64,000 bases of DNA from Nectonema munidae (lineage: Eukaryota; Nematomorpha; Nectonematoida; Nectonematidae): assembly GCA_030549495.1 (NCBI GenBank), contig JAUIRK010000123.1, positions 62,001-126,000 on the forward strand, written 5' to 3'. Each line of letters opens with the position of its first letter. Positions within the stretch are counted from its first letter, which is position 1. Position numbers and translations under genes: made by a program. Under the pieces are notes generated by a model that saw only the letters and a program-made list of their open reading frames with translations, ran no database searches and was not told where the DNA came from. Shown piece after piece: positions 12,601 through 23,661 of this stretch.

Positions 12601-15600
12601 ACACACATCTCTATTATTTGTTTTCCTTAATTAATATACATACATTATTCCAACATCACAAATTATTACTATAACACATACATCAAATTCTGATAGTTTT
12701 CTTTCTGTTACCTTCTGCCTATCTTCTACACAGTATTACATCTTACTTGTTTTAGTCGCGAACACTCCTTCTTCACCTCCTCCTTCTTGGTAAAAAAAAA
12801 CTCAATACACACAATGTAATTTTGTATTCTTTAAGTTTACACCGAAATTAATCGTTTGGTTTGATTTCACAGTAAAAAAATGTTTCCAATAGTATTCGTG
12901 CTTACTTCATATCTCCTCAAATATCTAAGTGCTGATCACAAATCAAACAGAGATTTTAATCGAGGACAGATGAATAAATAGTTTAGAAGAGATCAAAATA
13001 AAGAATTAATCGAAACTAGCCCCCCAAATCCTTAAAATTGGGGTGAGCGATTTAAAAATAGTTCGTAAAATGACTTCAGAGATGAAATTTTTACAACTAA
13101 AACTCCGTGCCAGGCTCAATTAATTATGGGTAGGTTTGCAGCCGGTCTCACCCCCCCCCCCCAACTATCCCTCACCCCATGGAAGTTATTTTTTATATCA
13201 CAAAAATTAAATAGGTAGAAGAAATATGTGGGTGGTTCACCGTGCTTTTGAAAAGCTTAGAATAATTATATCACTTTTCGGATACGATAGGTTACAAGTC
13301 TAGGCAAATAAAATATATTCATCTTGAAACCAAAAATATTATACAATGTGATGAAGAAAAACAAAGGAGTACATCTTTTTCGAAGGATTTTATTAGACTT
13401 AGGCGGATGAAAAATCGAGTCATGTGGCATACGCTTTTTAACTCGAACGAGGTAAAAGAATTTAGCAGCTAGTATTCAGAGGTTCTGATTAGGCCCTTTT
13501 CAAATCAAAACTTCTTTTTATCAAAACGAGAGTTTTTCAACAGGCTGCATGGAGACGCACAGGGATGTATAGAAAAATAAAAATGGTGCGAAGTTCAAGC
13601 CACATGTGGATACATTCATATTTGGCCGCTGTAGTGTTGAATTCCTTCAACTCATAGCACTGTCATTCCCACATAGGCTCCTTATTGATTTATTGTGACT
13701 GGGTTGTGCTAAGCTCTCAAATAAAGGAATGATTTCATTGTCAATTTTTCAGGGTTCAGAGCCACCTTCTGAAATAAAACTGTCTGACGTAAATTACTAG
13801 AAAACTACTATTTCATTTGGATTTTTCATCTACCAAAAAGGTCTTGCATTTAAATATTTGACGTGATGTTTTGTACTCATTTCAATTCTACAAAAGGCCT
13901 GGGGCGAATGAAAAATAGAAGTATAATTGTTCTGATAACGTGGTATACGAGAAAAATACCTTTATTGATATTACAAAAAGATAAATCTCTATTAAAAAGA
14001 TTGAAAATAATGAAAAAAAAATTCAAAAATCAAAAAAGTGCGATATAGTGTATGCAAACATGGACAAATTTAAATAACAATTTGAAATGCTCTATCACTT
14101 CAATTGCTTCAGTTCTGCAGCCTCCTATCAATGCAATTTAACACATTTCCTGCATCTTTGAATTTTTAGCATTTTGTTTTTAAAGCTTTTTTCTATGCGA
14201 CAGCTCTTTCTTTCTTTCCATTGCCTTACGTTCTCCGGTAGATTAAGAATAGCAATAATTTACGCAGCTAAACATCGCATAAAATCCCTCCAACATATCT
14301 CAAAATCCCCGAGTTTTCCATGATTTTTCTAAAAAATGGCATTTTATACAAATGTCCGGACTTTTCCCTGATTTCCAGGTTGGCTGGAAAAACTGTTCTT
14401 ACGGCGCAGAACAAACGTTTTCTGTGGTTTTCGGGTTCATTCCGTGAATAGAGAAAGCGCTGAAAGCTGACAAATAGCTCCTAAATAATGTTACGACTCT
14501 CTCATCTTTAAAATCAAAGAACTTTGAGAATTTTTTAAAATCAAAGAACTTTGAGGAGAATACTTTTAAGGCTGATCGTTTGCTTTTTTTTCAATGAAAT
14601 TTTATTTTTTCATGGGAGACGACTTGGTACACCGGTGTCACGCTGATTCACCAAGCCTAAAGTAACTGGTTTGACTGTTTGTAAAATGTATTTTATAACA
14701 AAAAAATAATCAATTTTAGAATACTAGCTATCGAATTTCTGTCTGTTCAAATTTTATCCCTACAAAATAAATCTCGGCTCAGCGGTGACCCCATTTAAAT
14801 AAAACAAGAGCAAATATTTTATAAAAAAATATCCAAGGGAACAAAAATTGTAAATGTCTAAATAAAGATTATCGTAAAAAATATTTTAAAGATTTATTTT
14901 GCAAATCAGTAGTTCTAAATCTTGAAAATTAGGTTTGTAATTACTCAGTGCTATTCTTAAGCAGGTATCTAAATGTAGGCCTGTTAAAGTAGAAGTATAT
15001 ATTTATTCTTCAGCATATTTATATGCGAGAATACTGATTCAGTTAAATCCGTCAACCTCAAAACAATATTCTTTAGTTTGTAATATATATTAGATACGTC
15101 CCTTGGAAGGTGCATAACCATTCGCTCCAAAAGAAATACTGATTAATTTCACAAGAGGTTCCAGATTCCTTATCTGCGAAATTTTCTTAATTGCTTTGCG
15201 GGCAAACTCTTAAATACGATGAGGGGGGTGCGCTTTTGCCCTGGAAAACGATTTTGGGAGATCATCTCTACTATGAAGATATCTTGTTTTCAAGGACATA
15301 ACTCTAAGTTTTCGTGGTTGTTGGTCCATGATATTTTTAGGGGCTTCACAGCGACAAATAGTCTAGAAATCGTAAGCAAAGCTTTTGGTTGTATCCAAAC
15401 ATTTTTCCGCCTACCTGTAGAATAACCGAGAGACCTGAAGATGAGGAGAAAAAGTTACTTGGTAGTTAATAAGGTTTCCAACGGCATTTTTGAGCATTTG
15501 GGAAGGCTCAGACAAGCGCTGAACAGAAGTCTTAGAGTGTTGTACTTGGGGAGGGTTGGCGGCGGAGGAGTCCATCTCTTCAATCGTTTCGGGAAACATA

Positions 15601-18446
15601 GCGGCTCGAATTCGCTCATTACGCGTTGCGGAAATGGCGGTAGAAATTTCTAAACACAGTGGGATAGGAAATGACAAAGTACGGGATGCACATCAAACTA
15701 CCTTTCATAGTTAATTGAGTAAATTAAAATTCAGCCGATTAACGACCGCAATTATTTTATTTTTGTAAATTCGACAATAATCGACTCTGGTCATATTATT
15801 CTTATTTGAAGGAATTCACATTTATATTGAATTTTCGTAAAGTATCGATTGAAATTATAAATAAGAAAAAAAAGAGGGTGAAGATATCAATTATAACTCG
15901 GTGCCGATTCAAAGATCGATACATCTAAAAAGGAGGGCTTAAGACGACGAGGGTAAGAAGATAAAAATAAATGTGAGAAGTTACGCTGAACTTGCTTCGA
16001 AGTGAGTTGAGAGTGATCTGAAGATTTGTTCATGCTGTAAACACCGGTATTATCATTCCATTCGAACATGGGTGAGGAATTTGAATCATTCGCAATGCCC
16101 AGGTCATCCTTCATCGTGATATCATCAAGATTTCCTGCGATCGAGGGAGCCTAGAAACAGAAAGGAATTCTTTGTGCATATTTTCTGAACAAACCAAAAG
16201 TGTTTTTGTGAACCGCAAGAAATTCACTGATTCACGTTTACTCTGAGATCGTGCACGCAGCAAATTTTTCTGCATTAACACCTTGTTTATATGATACTTT
16301 CATAAACTTTTTATTAAGACCAAACAAAACAGACGACTTTGGTAATTCTGTTCCCTTTGGAGCATTGGTGTAAAAGTATTGCTATCTACTAAATTTACAA
16401 AAAATAACCCAATAATCTAATTCGTAAAAAACAAACAAAATATCTAATAAACAAACTAGTTAAAAAAGTAAACAACACGTTAACCCCTTAAGGCTACTGG
16501 GACACTTGTGTCCCATAAAATAAAAATTGTTTCTGCTTTTTCAAAAACCTCGTGAAGGATTAAAAAAATATGTGAATAACTGACTATTGTCTTTTTAAAA
16601 GTCTTAAAAAAGTTTTTTTAATTTTGAATTAAAAAAAGTAAATTTTTGATTTAAAGTGGGAAAGTACTTTTATTTAAATCTAAATAAAATCTAAATATAA
16701 TTTTATAAGTTGTATTAGATCTAGTTTAGTATACAGTAGTCAACGTTGGGCATTTAAAGAAGTTGAGAAAAATAGGCTAAACACACAACTGAGATGAGAA
16801 GGTTAAGAATTATTTGTAAATCTAATTGGAAAGACGAATTAACCAATGAATGTTAAGAAGTTTATGTAAGGTAAATGAAATCAATAAAGTAATAGAGAGG
16901 CAATGATTAAGGAAGTTTGGGCATGTAAACAGAAGACCAGCTGAAGAGTTATTAATATAGCGTAAAAACAGCAAAATATACGTAAATCTAAGGGTAGACC
17001 AAAATTAACATGGAAAGAAGTAGTTCTTAAGGATATGAAAAAAGGAAATTTAAAAATAGGAGATGAAGAAAATAGGGAATTTTGAAAATTTAAAATTAGG
17101 TAGTCATTTATGTGTTTTCATAGTTGCAACACCGGCTATACCCTAGCTTGCTGGGAAAGTGGGAGTAAAAGCGATTTCCGCATATAACTTAGCAATATTT
17201 GAAGAGAATTGTTCGTAATTTGGTTTTTAAAAGCAATATATTTTAGTAGTTTTTTCGCTGGTATAATTTCTTTATTTTGATCAGTTTTACAATGCCACAG
17301 TTTTTTTTATTTCTTCTTTGCATAACTCCTCTCCTAAGTTTGTTAAATTTAACTGTAATTTAAAACAAATGATATACATGAAACTTAGATACGGTCAATC
17401 GAAGCCATTGATTAACAAAGATTAACTTTGATTTTTATGCTAAAACGAGTTAAAGAAACGGTTAGAAAATGAACTAATTTATATTAAGAAGACAATATAT
17501 TTTTTCTCAAAACAAAATGTTAAAGCCATAAAATATAAACTTAAAGTCGTCTTCAGTCTGCGCCTAAGCATAGCGTACAGGGGTTTGGCCTGCTGTAACC
17601 CCATCAGTGAACGGAATAGGGCACACCAGGGCAGTGGTCCTCAACTCAGAAGAAATTCTTCCCTTAAGGCGAATTTAACAGTTCCTAGGGGAGAGTGGAA
17701 TATTTTAAACTGCAAACCGTTAGACTGTAACTGAGGAGATCAGAGAAAAGATAAAACTATCAAAAATCAGCTAGCATTTTTATTTGTTAATGTGTATAAT
17801 TCCACTATAAACATAGTAAATGCAAAGGTATATGTATTTTAAGGTTGTCTCCAGTGGTATTGGCAGAAGACTAATAAGGAAAAAACACGATTTATTTTAT
17901 ATTATGCTTAATTTGAATGCAAACCTTGATAAAGATTTTTCAAATGCAAATTCTAAAGCTAATAATTCTTGAAAGGGAGACGGTTAAGAGAAAAGGTGGA
18001 GGATTAATTTTTACAAATGATCAAAAGGGCCCTAGGAGTAAAAAGCTTGAGAACCACTGCACTAGGGGATAACAGTGCACAGAATCGAAGCTGTTTTTAC
18101 CCATATGAGAAAATTTTTACAGGATACGTCACCGAACAGGTATACATTTTTGTGGAAATCGTTGGGTTAATAAATTAAGTGAGGTTCCCAAAATACGAAT
18201 ATGTGATAATAGGACTAGTATAGTCAATGAAAGACTTACGCGCGTTGTAAATTCAGAATGGACTCCAGAATCTGCAGTTGCCATGTAATGATTTTGCTGC
18301 CACAGATAGGTTTGATGTTCTTTGGAGAGGTGATGCATGTTATCAATAGAAAAGGGCTCATCCATGCGGGAAGTCACATTAGCTTGATGTCGATTCCCTA
18401 AAGAGTAGGAAACTTGTTGCATCGCATTACCATCGTTCATATTCAT
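383..18446 (-). CDS. arm: Armadillo / beta-catenin, 11 coding exons
   Basis: Beta-catenin links classical cadherins to alpha-catenin at adherens junctions and acts with TCF in the nucleus as the Wnt effector. Eleven minus-strand exons join in phase at GT/AG borders to give about 773 residues, against 781 in human CTNNB1. Order: N-terminal tail with WQQN and DSGVHS (Ser60, Ser64, Thr68, Ser72 match the GSK3/CK1 sites S33, S37, T41, S45 and the beta-TrCP degron); alpha-catenin site around AAMFPET and [12 protein letters not shown]; armadillo repeats with [103 protein letters not shown] and [13 protein letters not shown]; then [15 protein letters not shown]. Lysines matching human K312 and K435 are present. 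The repeats are unusually divergent. The start has an in-frame stop just upstream. The reading frame ends at a TAG (383-385) after a tail about 55 residues shorter than human, so the true C-terminus may lie elsewhere. Identity is certain; the 3' end is not. Confidence 0.93.
610..1709 (-). other. beta-catenin intron 10
   Basis: AT-rich intron with no recognisable gene. A short AAT/CAT-repeat tract lies near 1435-1455. Nothing else was seen. Confidence 0.6.
1710..1995 (-). CDS. arm: beta-catenin coding exon 10
   Basis: The acceptor TTATTTCGTAG fits phase 0 and gives [20 protein letters not shown], then [27 protein letters not shown] and [20 protein letters not shown]. The donor is G|GTAAGC, phase 1. 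The VRMEEIVEG stretch of insects and vertebrates is replaced by [11 protein letters not shown]. Confidence 0.92.
1996..3448 (-). other. beta-catenin intron 9
   Basis: AT-rich intron. The short open frames in it have no recognisable content. No repeat with clear ends was seen. Confidence 0.6.
3449..3707 (-). CDS. arm: beta-catenin coding exon 9
   Basis: The acceptor GCATTTAG gives [20 protein letters not shown], then [20 protein letters not shown] and [14 protein letters not shown]. The donor is AAT|GTAAGG, phase 0. The HPPSRWPLIKA stretch of other beta-catenins is replaced by [14 protein letters not shown]. Confidence 0.92.
3708..4834 (-). other. beta-catenin intron 8
   Basis: AT-rich intron with no recognisable feature. 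Confidence 0.6.
4835..5070 (-). CDS. arm: beta-catenin coding exon 8
   Basis: The acceptor TGTTTTAG precedes [20 protein letters not shown]. The exon contains [16 protein letters not shown] (the last lysine matches human K435) and ends CALKHIT with donor ACCAG|GTAGGA, phase 2. Confidence 0.93.
5071..7846 (-). other. beta-catenin intron 7
   Basis: AT-rich intron containing one candidate TTAA-flanked MITE (7282-7397). The 6400-6900 stretch is slightly richer in short coding-like runs but I could not assign it. Confidence 0.55.
7282..7397. mobile_element. possible 108-bp piggyBac-type MITE
   Basis: The left end reads TTAACCCGTTAACCG and the right end CCCAAAATGGGTTAA, so a TTAA duplication and a CCC/GGG inverted terminus bound the interval. 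This is the piggyBac hallmark. The inverted repeat is short and chance is possible. Confidence 0.35.
7847..7950 (-). CDS. arm: beta-catenin coding exon 7
   Basis: This is a 104-nt exon with acceptor ACTTCGATAG. It encodes [20 protein letters not shown] and [15 protein letters not shown]. The donor is CAA|GTATTT, phase 0. Confidence 0.94.
8523..8667 (-). CDS. arm: beta-catenin coding exon 6
   Basis: The acceptor is TCCTCCAAG. The exon encodes [20 protein letters not shown] and [18 protein letters not shown], then NNKPRIIET. It ends ACAG|GTAACG in phase 1. Confidence 0.94.
8668..9880 (-). other. beta-catenin intron 5
   Basis: AT-rich intron. It has a short run of AATTAACAT repeats near 8895-8925 and a TAA microsatellite near 9187. 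No gene was seen. Confidence 0.6.
9881..10082 (-). CDS. arm: beta-catenin coding exon 5
   Basis: The acceptor TTCGCTAG completes an AGC codon. The exon then encodes [25 protein letters not shown], the [20 protein letters not shown] segment (the lysine of LLKK corresponds to human K312) and GNAENK. The donor is AAA|GTATTC, phase 0. Its own open frame lacks a Met, so it is easily missed. Confidence 0.93.
10500..11005 (-). mobile_element. Tigger/pogo-type element, internally deleted
   Basis: The terminal repeats are inverted: left GTAGACCCTCGTTAAGTCGG, and at the right ACAGTTGACCCTCGTTAACT read on the minus strand. TA dinucleotides flank them, as expected for the pogo branch of Tc1/mariner. A minus-strand frame (10814-10515) encodes a CENPB-type helix-turn-helix of a Tigger transposase ([20 protein letters not shown], then [12 protein letters not shown]). 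The DDE catalytic part is missing, so this is a non-autonomous remnant. It lies in beta-catenin intron 4. Confidence 0.8.
11236..11534 (-). CDS. arm: beta-catenin coding exon 4 (first armadillo repeats)
   Basis: The acceptor CTCGAAG precedes [19 protein letters not shown]. The exon spans the first armadillo repeats to [15 protein letters not shown] and ends CTGAG|GTAAAT in phase 2. The central part ([20 protein letters not shown]) keeps the KKEASR signature but differs from human at many other sites. Confidence 0.94.
11535..15458 (-). other. beta-catenin intron 3
   Basis: A 3.9-kb intron. It contains (CA)n near 11922-11935, a C-run near 13150, and a tandem duplication of TTAAAATCAAAGAACTTTGA around 14507-14556. 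A stretch near 14290-14400 has CCCCGA and TTCCCTGATTTCCAG words resembling MITE ends, but no matching second end was found. Confidence 0.5.
15459..15649 (-). CDS. arm: beta-catenin coding exon 3 (alpha-catenin site)
   Basis: The acceptor is GTGTTTAG and completes a CAA codon. The exon encodes [17 protein letters not shown] and [20 protein letters not shown], the alpha-catenin-binding stretch, and ends INYQ|GTAACT in phase 0. Confidence 0.93.
15985..16150 (-). CDS. arm: beta-catenin coding exon 2
   Basis: The acceptor TTTCTAG precedes GCT CCC TCG (APSIAG, matching APSLSG of human around S45). The exon continues through an acidic linker to [11 protein letters not shown], which matches the YEW/FDLDTGF region. 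The donor is C|GTAACT, phase 1. Antisense open frames across this interval are shadows. Confidence 0.88.
16478..16520. mobile_element. possible piggyBac-like terminus
   Basis: TTAACCCCTTAAGGC is followed by the hairpin GGGACACTTGTGTCCC (16499-16514). That layout is seen at the ends of piggyBac-like elements. I found no matching right end, so this is a solo terminus at best. Confidence 0.3.
16750..17120 (+). mobile_element. LINE 3' reverse-transcriptase tail fragment
   Basis: Translating the plus strand gives [20 protein letters not shown], preceded in another frame by [12 protein letters not shown]. This is the conserved tail of many LINE reverse transcriptases (GHV.R...GRP...W...V..D). The frame is broken, so it is an old 5'-truncated copy. 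Confidence 0.6.
17632..18059. mobile_element. hAT-type MITE
   Basis: The element begins CAGTGGTCCTCAAC and ends TTGAGAACCACTG, a near-perfect inverted repeat. It is flanked by 8-bp target duplications with one mismatch (CACCAGGG at 17624-17631, CACTAGGG at 18060-18067). Length (428 bp), ends and 8-bp duplication fit a hAT non-autonomous element. No coding capacity was seen. Confidence 0.75.
18240..18446 (-). CDS. arm: beta-catenin coding exon 1 (start, degron)
   Basis: The exon encodes residues 1-69 and opens with ATG at 18446-18444. A TGA in the same frame lies directly before it. It contains [18 protein letters not shown], matching the Drosophila Armadillo WQQNSYL...DSGIHS degron. It ends CGC|GTAAGT in phase 0. 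A TTTTTTTAAG tract just upstream could be an acceptor for an upstream 5'-UTR intron; no 5' noncoding exon was found. Confidence 0.9.
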
Positions 18447-19315
18447 TCAGATTATCTTAAAAAAGACAACACGTTAACTTGCTATTTGGTGTGAAGGCCT
18501 ACTGCAAAAAAATTGTATTTACTGCTCTACTTCACAGGATTTTATTACCACCAGGACTGAAAAATGCGACTACAACTCCAAGTACCTACAAGAATTCAAC
18601 TATTCTAACTAAGACACCAACTCTGACGCGAGACTTTAACTACAGAAGTTGAACCCCGAATGCACACAAAAATGAAGGTAGTATTCCCTTTTCAATATTC
18701 ATATTGATAATAAGTCATAAGAATTCAATCTTACAATGAAATTCTTATTGGGAAAAAAATTCTTTTGAAAACCACTTTTTATTTGTTCGAACAAGAGGGA
18801 ATGTATTACATATGATTCCAAAAATGGTTGCCTTTAAAAGAAACTAGCAAAGATATAATTCACGCAAATGTTCTTTTCAGAAGGAAAGGCAAATTGAGTT
18901 ATGATTTAGCTGTCACAATCTTTCTGACACATCTCTCTCTTTCATCAATCATTTTTAGTATTGATCAGAGGGTATTAGACATTATAAAAAAAAATTTGAT
19001 AATTTTTTGCTATCTTCGCCTGTAAGAGTTTTAAGTTATAAAAGAGCAATTTTTCTACTTTAAATTATATCTTTATTTTTTCCTTTAGAATTAAAAAATC
19101 TTAAAGAGAAAATATATATCAATAGTTTTAAATAAAAATGTTTTGTTTATGAGTATGATAAAGAAAAAAATATTTAAAAACTAGATGAGAAAAAAGAAGT
19201 ACACTTATTAAATTTATCACATCTAACAAAATCACATTATTGTTTAAAAATCGTAGTAACATAGTTATTAATCAATTTCCCAAATAATTGATTGTCTTAA
19301 GTGCCATTTATTTCG
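18447..19315. other. flank 5' of beta-catenin
   Basis: AT-rich sequence upstream of the beta-catenin start. No promoter element or upstream exon could be named with confidence. Confidence 0.5.
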
Positions 19316-19326
19316 ATTGAAATAAG

Positions 19327-19391
19327 CCCATTATAGAAAGCTTCAAAGCCCATTATAGAAAGTTTCAAAGCCCATTATAGAAAGCTTCAAA
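19327..19391. repeat. 22-bp tandem repeat, 3 copies
   Basis: The unit CCCATTATAGAAAGCTTCAA occurs three times head to tail with one or two changes. It lies immediately upstream of the Tigger tail. Confidence 0.85.
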
Positions 19392-20312
19392 CAAGACATT
19401 TCATAACTTGTCTTGAAAGTAATGAGCTTCCTAACTTGTCCGTAAGATCTGCTTTGGAAATGAAAAAGACAGCTTGGAGCAATGTTACACCTTCTATAAT
19501 ATTTAATTGCTGGTCTCACACCTGCAGTTTACCCTTAGCATCCGAGCACTTACAAAATACACAAAACACTCATGCAACACTCGCAACTTTAGAAGACCTT
19601 CAATGTAATTTAGATCTTTTGGCTGAAAAATGTCAAAATCCTTCTTGTGAATACATTTCTGCTTCCCAATTGGTTGATGTCGAATATAGAACCCAATGAT
19701 GAAAAGATTATGGAAATCGTGAAAGAGTTTGAACCTACTAGCGGTTCTTCTAGTGAAGATCCTCATGAGGAAGAGAAAATTAGTTTCTTGGATGAAAAAA
19801 AGTTTCTTATTACTCTAATCACTTTTATGGAGCAAAATCCTGATTTTGGAAAGGATCATCTTGATAAGCTCTGGAATATAAAGCGTACATTAGAAGAAAA
19901 AAAGTTAAAGAAGCAAAGCAAACAACTTTACCTACTTTTTTTATAAAAAATAAAACGCATTTTTTTTTATAATTATTGTCTATCTTCATTATTTGAACGT
20001 TTTAGCACAACTGACTTGCTTTCTCAAACTTAGGACAAGTTGCTCGACAGAGACATTAGCCTTGATATCTTTTTTTACAACCAGCCCCTTTATGTTATAA
20101 AAAAATTAAGTCATCTTGTTTATTTCTAGTCTAAAACACAGCTTTTTTGCCCTATTTTTGGGAACATTAATAATAATTTGGTGATTCAATATATCAAATA
20201 GTTTTGGCTAAAATTAAATTGGCATTTATATATGCTTCTATGTTTCGTCAGCCTCGATAATCCGTCTATTTTTTTAGGAAACGCACCTTGACGGAACAAC
20301 TAGGTTTGACTG
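19392..20312 (+). mobile_element. Tigger/pogo element, 5'-truncated
   Basis: Plus-strand translation gives ALEMKKTAWSNVTPSIIFNC, the C-terminal end of a Tigger-type DDE domain. An overlapping frame follows with an acidic, lysine-rich tail (EEKISFLDEKKFLITLITFM), typical of the transposase C-terminus. The right inverted end (CTAGGTTTGACTG) abuts TA at 20313. I found no left end and no N-terminal DNA-binding part. The reading frame is interrupted. Confidence 0.65.
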
Positions 20313-20804
20313 TATTAAAATAAAATATACCACATCGTTTGAATATAAAAAACTCTTATAAATAAAATACTTTTATTAAAGAAATAAGCAACAATCCATT
20401 AAAAAACAAAAATTAAAAAAAGAAATATAAAAACCTTATATAATGTTTATCAAAAAATATTTTGCTATTTTAAACTATCTTTTAGAAAGATGAATAAATT
20501 TATTGTTGAGATTACAATTTTTAATATGAATATATAAAAAAAAGTCATAAAAATCCTTAAGTGTAGAATTTATTAGATTAAAAGAAAAACGGTAAAAAAT
20601 AAATAAATAGAATCATTTCACTTTCTAAGGATCACGTAAAGACACGACCTCTCGCGTTACAGTAGTAAAGATAATCCCTCTGGCGTTACAATATTAAAGA
20701 CCCCGCGAAAATCAACGAAATAAACATGATCCCTGTCAAAATGTACCAAGTAAGGGAGATATCTTAGTAAATGCACCAAGTAAATATAAAACCTCTATGA
20801 TTAA

Positions 20805-23657
20805 CCCTCATCGGACCACCTAGCTACAATCGTAGTTTTACAATTTTTGAACCTATATTATTTTTCGGAAAAAAAACTTTTCAATCTTAAAAGCCGAAAA
20901 CTTCACGAAATGTGCAAAAAGCTTTATTTTGATGGAAAAATTTAAAAAAAAATCTCAATGAATACTGATGTAAAGATCTCAAAAAAGGAAAAAGTAGGAA
21001 GTTGTATGAGTTGATCACAATTAGCTCACTTGACTGCGATGGTAGTTTTATTCTTTTCAAAATAGGTACAATTTTTTTTTCAATCAACACCACTCTGAAA
21101 CTTCAAAGATTATAAAAAATATTTGTATCAAGGAAATTTAAAAAATATTCTGAAGGATACAGCAAAATATCGTAAAATAAGAGAAGTGGAAAAATATTTA
21201 AGTTAATACTTATAGCTACTACTGTGCATATTCAAAAGAAACTGTTTTTCGATTCAAGTTTTGAAAAAAATTTTCATGAAAGATTGGAGAAATAGTATCA
21301 TAAAACTTTAGAAAATTCTGAATATTGAAAGAATTATTAGAATTATTATCAAAACGTTGAGATAAAAATAAATATATCTTGATGTACTGGTGCATTAGCG
21401 TAACAAGCAGTTTTTAAGTACAGAGGGACGAATTCTGGACGAACTTAATAAATTCATACGTCAATTTAATTACGTGCAACAAATTATATAGTTGGTGGAA
21501 TAACAAAGATTTAATGACAACTAATAAACAATTATTCTGTTTTGACATTAGCAGCATCCCTTGCTTCCCTACTAGTTACGTCATTTTCATCACTTTGTGC
21601 AGAGTGAGATGATAACGTGAATATTATACATAATAAAAATACAACATATGAGATGTTATCATAATTCTTTGTTTTAAAAACTAAGCAAAGTGTGACGTTT
21701 AATTTTTCAAGTGTCAGAAATGTCATACAACGTCATAATTTCAAATTTCAACGTCATCATTATTCAATACATTTTTGTTTTGATTCAATTTTCATTTTTT
21801 GTGGCAAAACATCTCGTCCTCTAACAAAGAAATTTCTTCATTTGTATGAATTCAAGTGATAATTGTGAAAGTTTTAGTGATTTTTTGGACGCAGATATCA
21901 GCTCTGAAAATTCCTCTAGCAAATAAGAAATTGAAAGAGAACCTATTTTGTTAAGTATTCGTTCAAATAATGGTTCGTATTCATCCTTTTCTAACACGCT
22001 GGTCTCAAAGCGCAACATAAATTGGTCAATAAATCCTTTTTTCAATAGACTGTTATCAAGAAACATAATAAATTTCAAACGTGGACCTACTGTGACAACG
22101 TCAAGCGAAATGGATTCTTTCAAGCTTTTTTTCACTGATGAGATTGCGTTGAAAGTTTTGGAGTACACAAATTTAGATAAAGGAAGAAAAGTTTTTCAAT
22201 GAGAGAGTTTACTGCTTGTTGCGGCGTTCTTCTTAGAGCTGGAGCAGACAGAGATAATTTCACATCTGTAAACAATCTTTTTAAAAAAGGAGATTCGAAG
22301 CCTTTTTATAGTTGTGCCGTTTCCAGGAATCGCTTCAAAGACTTCATTTCTATGCTATCACTAGATGATAGATCCAACAGAAGAGAACGTCAACGAGAAG
22401 ATAAATTGGCCGCCATTCGCGAAATATATAATTCCTTTGATTCCAATCTCACAAAATTCTACGTTCCAAGCGAAAACTTGCCTGTAGATGAGCAACTTTA
22501 TTCTTTCAGAGGTTATTGCCCCGGAAGAGTTTATATGCCTCAAAAGCCCGCTAAGTACGGTGTGAAAATATTTTGGCTTTGTGACGCAGCAAATGGTTTT
22601 GCACTTAAATCGTACATATATTGTGGCAAACAAGATAACCTCAGCGGTACAGGTTTACCTAAAAATGTTACCTCTTACCTTTGTGAAGCTTACTTCAAAG
22701 GTAATCGCAATGTGTATTTAGACAGGTTTTTCGGATCGTTTGATCTTTGTCGAATTTTGCTCGAAAATGGGCTGACAATGACAGCTACGATAAAAAGTTT
22801 TTCGAAAGATGTACCATAAAGTTTTTACAATTGAGAGAAAGAAGTTTGTACAGTACAAAATTGTTTTATGCTCTTATAAGCAAAAGAAAAATAAAAACGT
22901 TCTTCTTTTAGCCAAATATCATCCTTCCACACTCAGTTACAAGTAAATGAAGAATAGTATGATCTTAAACCTGAAATCATTTTAGATTACAACAAGTTCA
23001 AAGGTGGAGTGGACATAATGGACCAAAGAGTCGAAAATTTTACATCGTCGAAAATCTAACAGGTACCCGTTTTTGTTCTTCTCGAATATTTTGGATGTTT
23101 GTACACTCAACTCTTATTTAATTATGAAGGAGACTGGGTACAGCAATTCAAGGCTCAATTTCATAAAAAAAAATTGCTCATGAAAATAGTTTTGCTAGAT
23201 TCAACAATGAGCATGTTTACAGCCAGAAAAAAATGACTTTTGCGCAATACGGAATTAAGGAACATACTCGAATTGAATATGCGCAAACGAGTGAAATTCA
23301 TCCAAAAAAAGCGTCTCCAATACCTTTAAAATGTAAAGAGGGTAAATGTAAGTCATCCACGCGTTGGACATGTGACAAATACGATAAAAAATATATTTAA
23401 AGCACAAATTTAGTCTTTGTAGAAATTGTTTATAAAATAAAATTTTACCTTTCTCTATTTCTCAATTTTTTTGGCAGAAGCCTTCCAATCGTAATTTTTT
23501 ATTCAAAACACAAGAAATTTATACTTATATACTTTATTTGTGATATCTCTGAAAATAAATCTTTTGCTGCCTATTCGAAATATCTGACTTTGATTTTGGG
23601 CTATAATTATAGTAAGGTGGCCTGGCTAGAAACTAAAAATATGTGGATCGATGAGGG
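20805..23657 (+). mobile_element. piggyBac-family DNA transposon, nearly whole
   Basis: TTAA duplications stand at 20801-20804 and 23658-23661. The ends are inverted: CCCTCATCGGACCAC on the left and CCCTCATCGATCCAC on the right, read inward. Both are exactly the piggyBac layout, giving a 2.85-kb element. Subterminal copies of an ATCGTAG/TGCGATGGTAG word lie inside both ends. A broken transposase gene fills 21846-23400. Confidence 0.9.
21846..23400 (+). pseudogene. piggyBac transposase, frame-broken
   Basis: The longest intact stretch (22199-22819, 206 codons) reads LPVDEQLYSFRGYCPGRVYM and PQKPAKYGVKIFWLCDAANG, the core of the piggyBac DDE domain (DDE_Tnp_1_7). The catalytic aspartates can be recognised: one in FWLCDAANG, one in VYLDRFFGSFDLC, and a third downstream in KGGVDIMDQ (near 23010) in another frame. 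The N-terminal part from 21846 and the C-terminal Cys-rich tail (CKEGKCKSSTRWTCDKYD, to 23400) are present but separated from the core by stops and frame changes. It would have cut and pasted at TTAA sites. I judge it inactive as it stands. Confidence 0.88.
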
Positions 23658-23661
23658 TTAA

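Larger units (their letters stand above)
16151..18239 (-). other. beta-catenin intron 1, with insertions
   Basis: This intron carries three separate mobile-element traces: a piggyBac-like terminus at 16480, a LINE 3' piece at 16750-17120, and a hAT-type MITE at 17632-18059. No coding exon was recognised. Confidence 0.6.
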
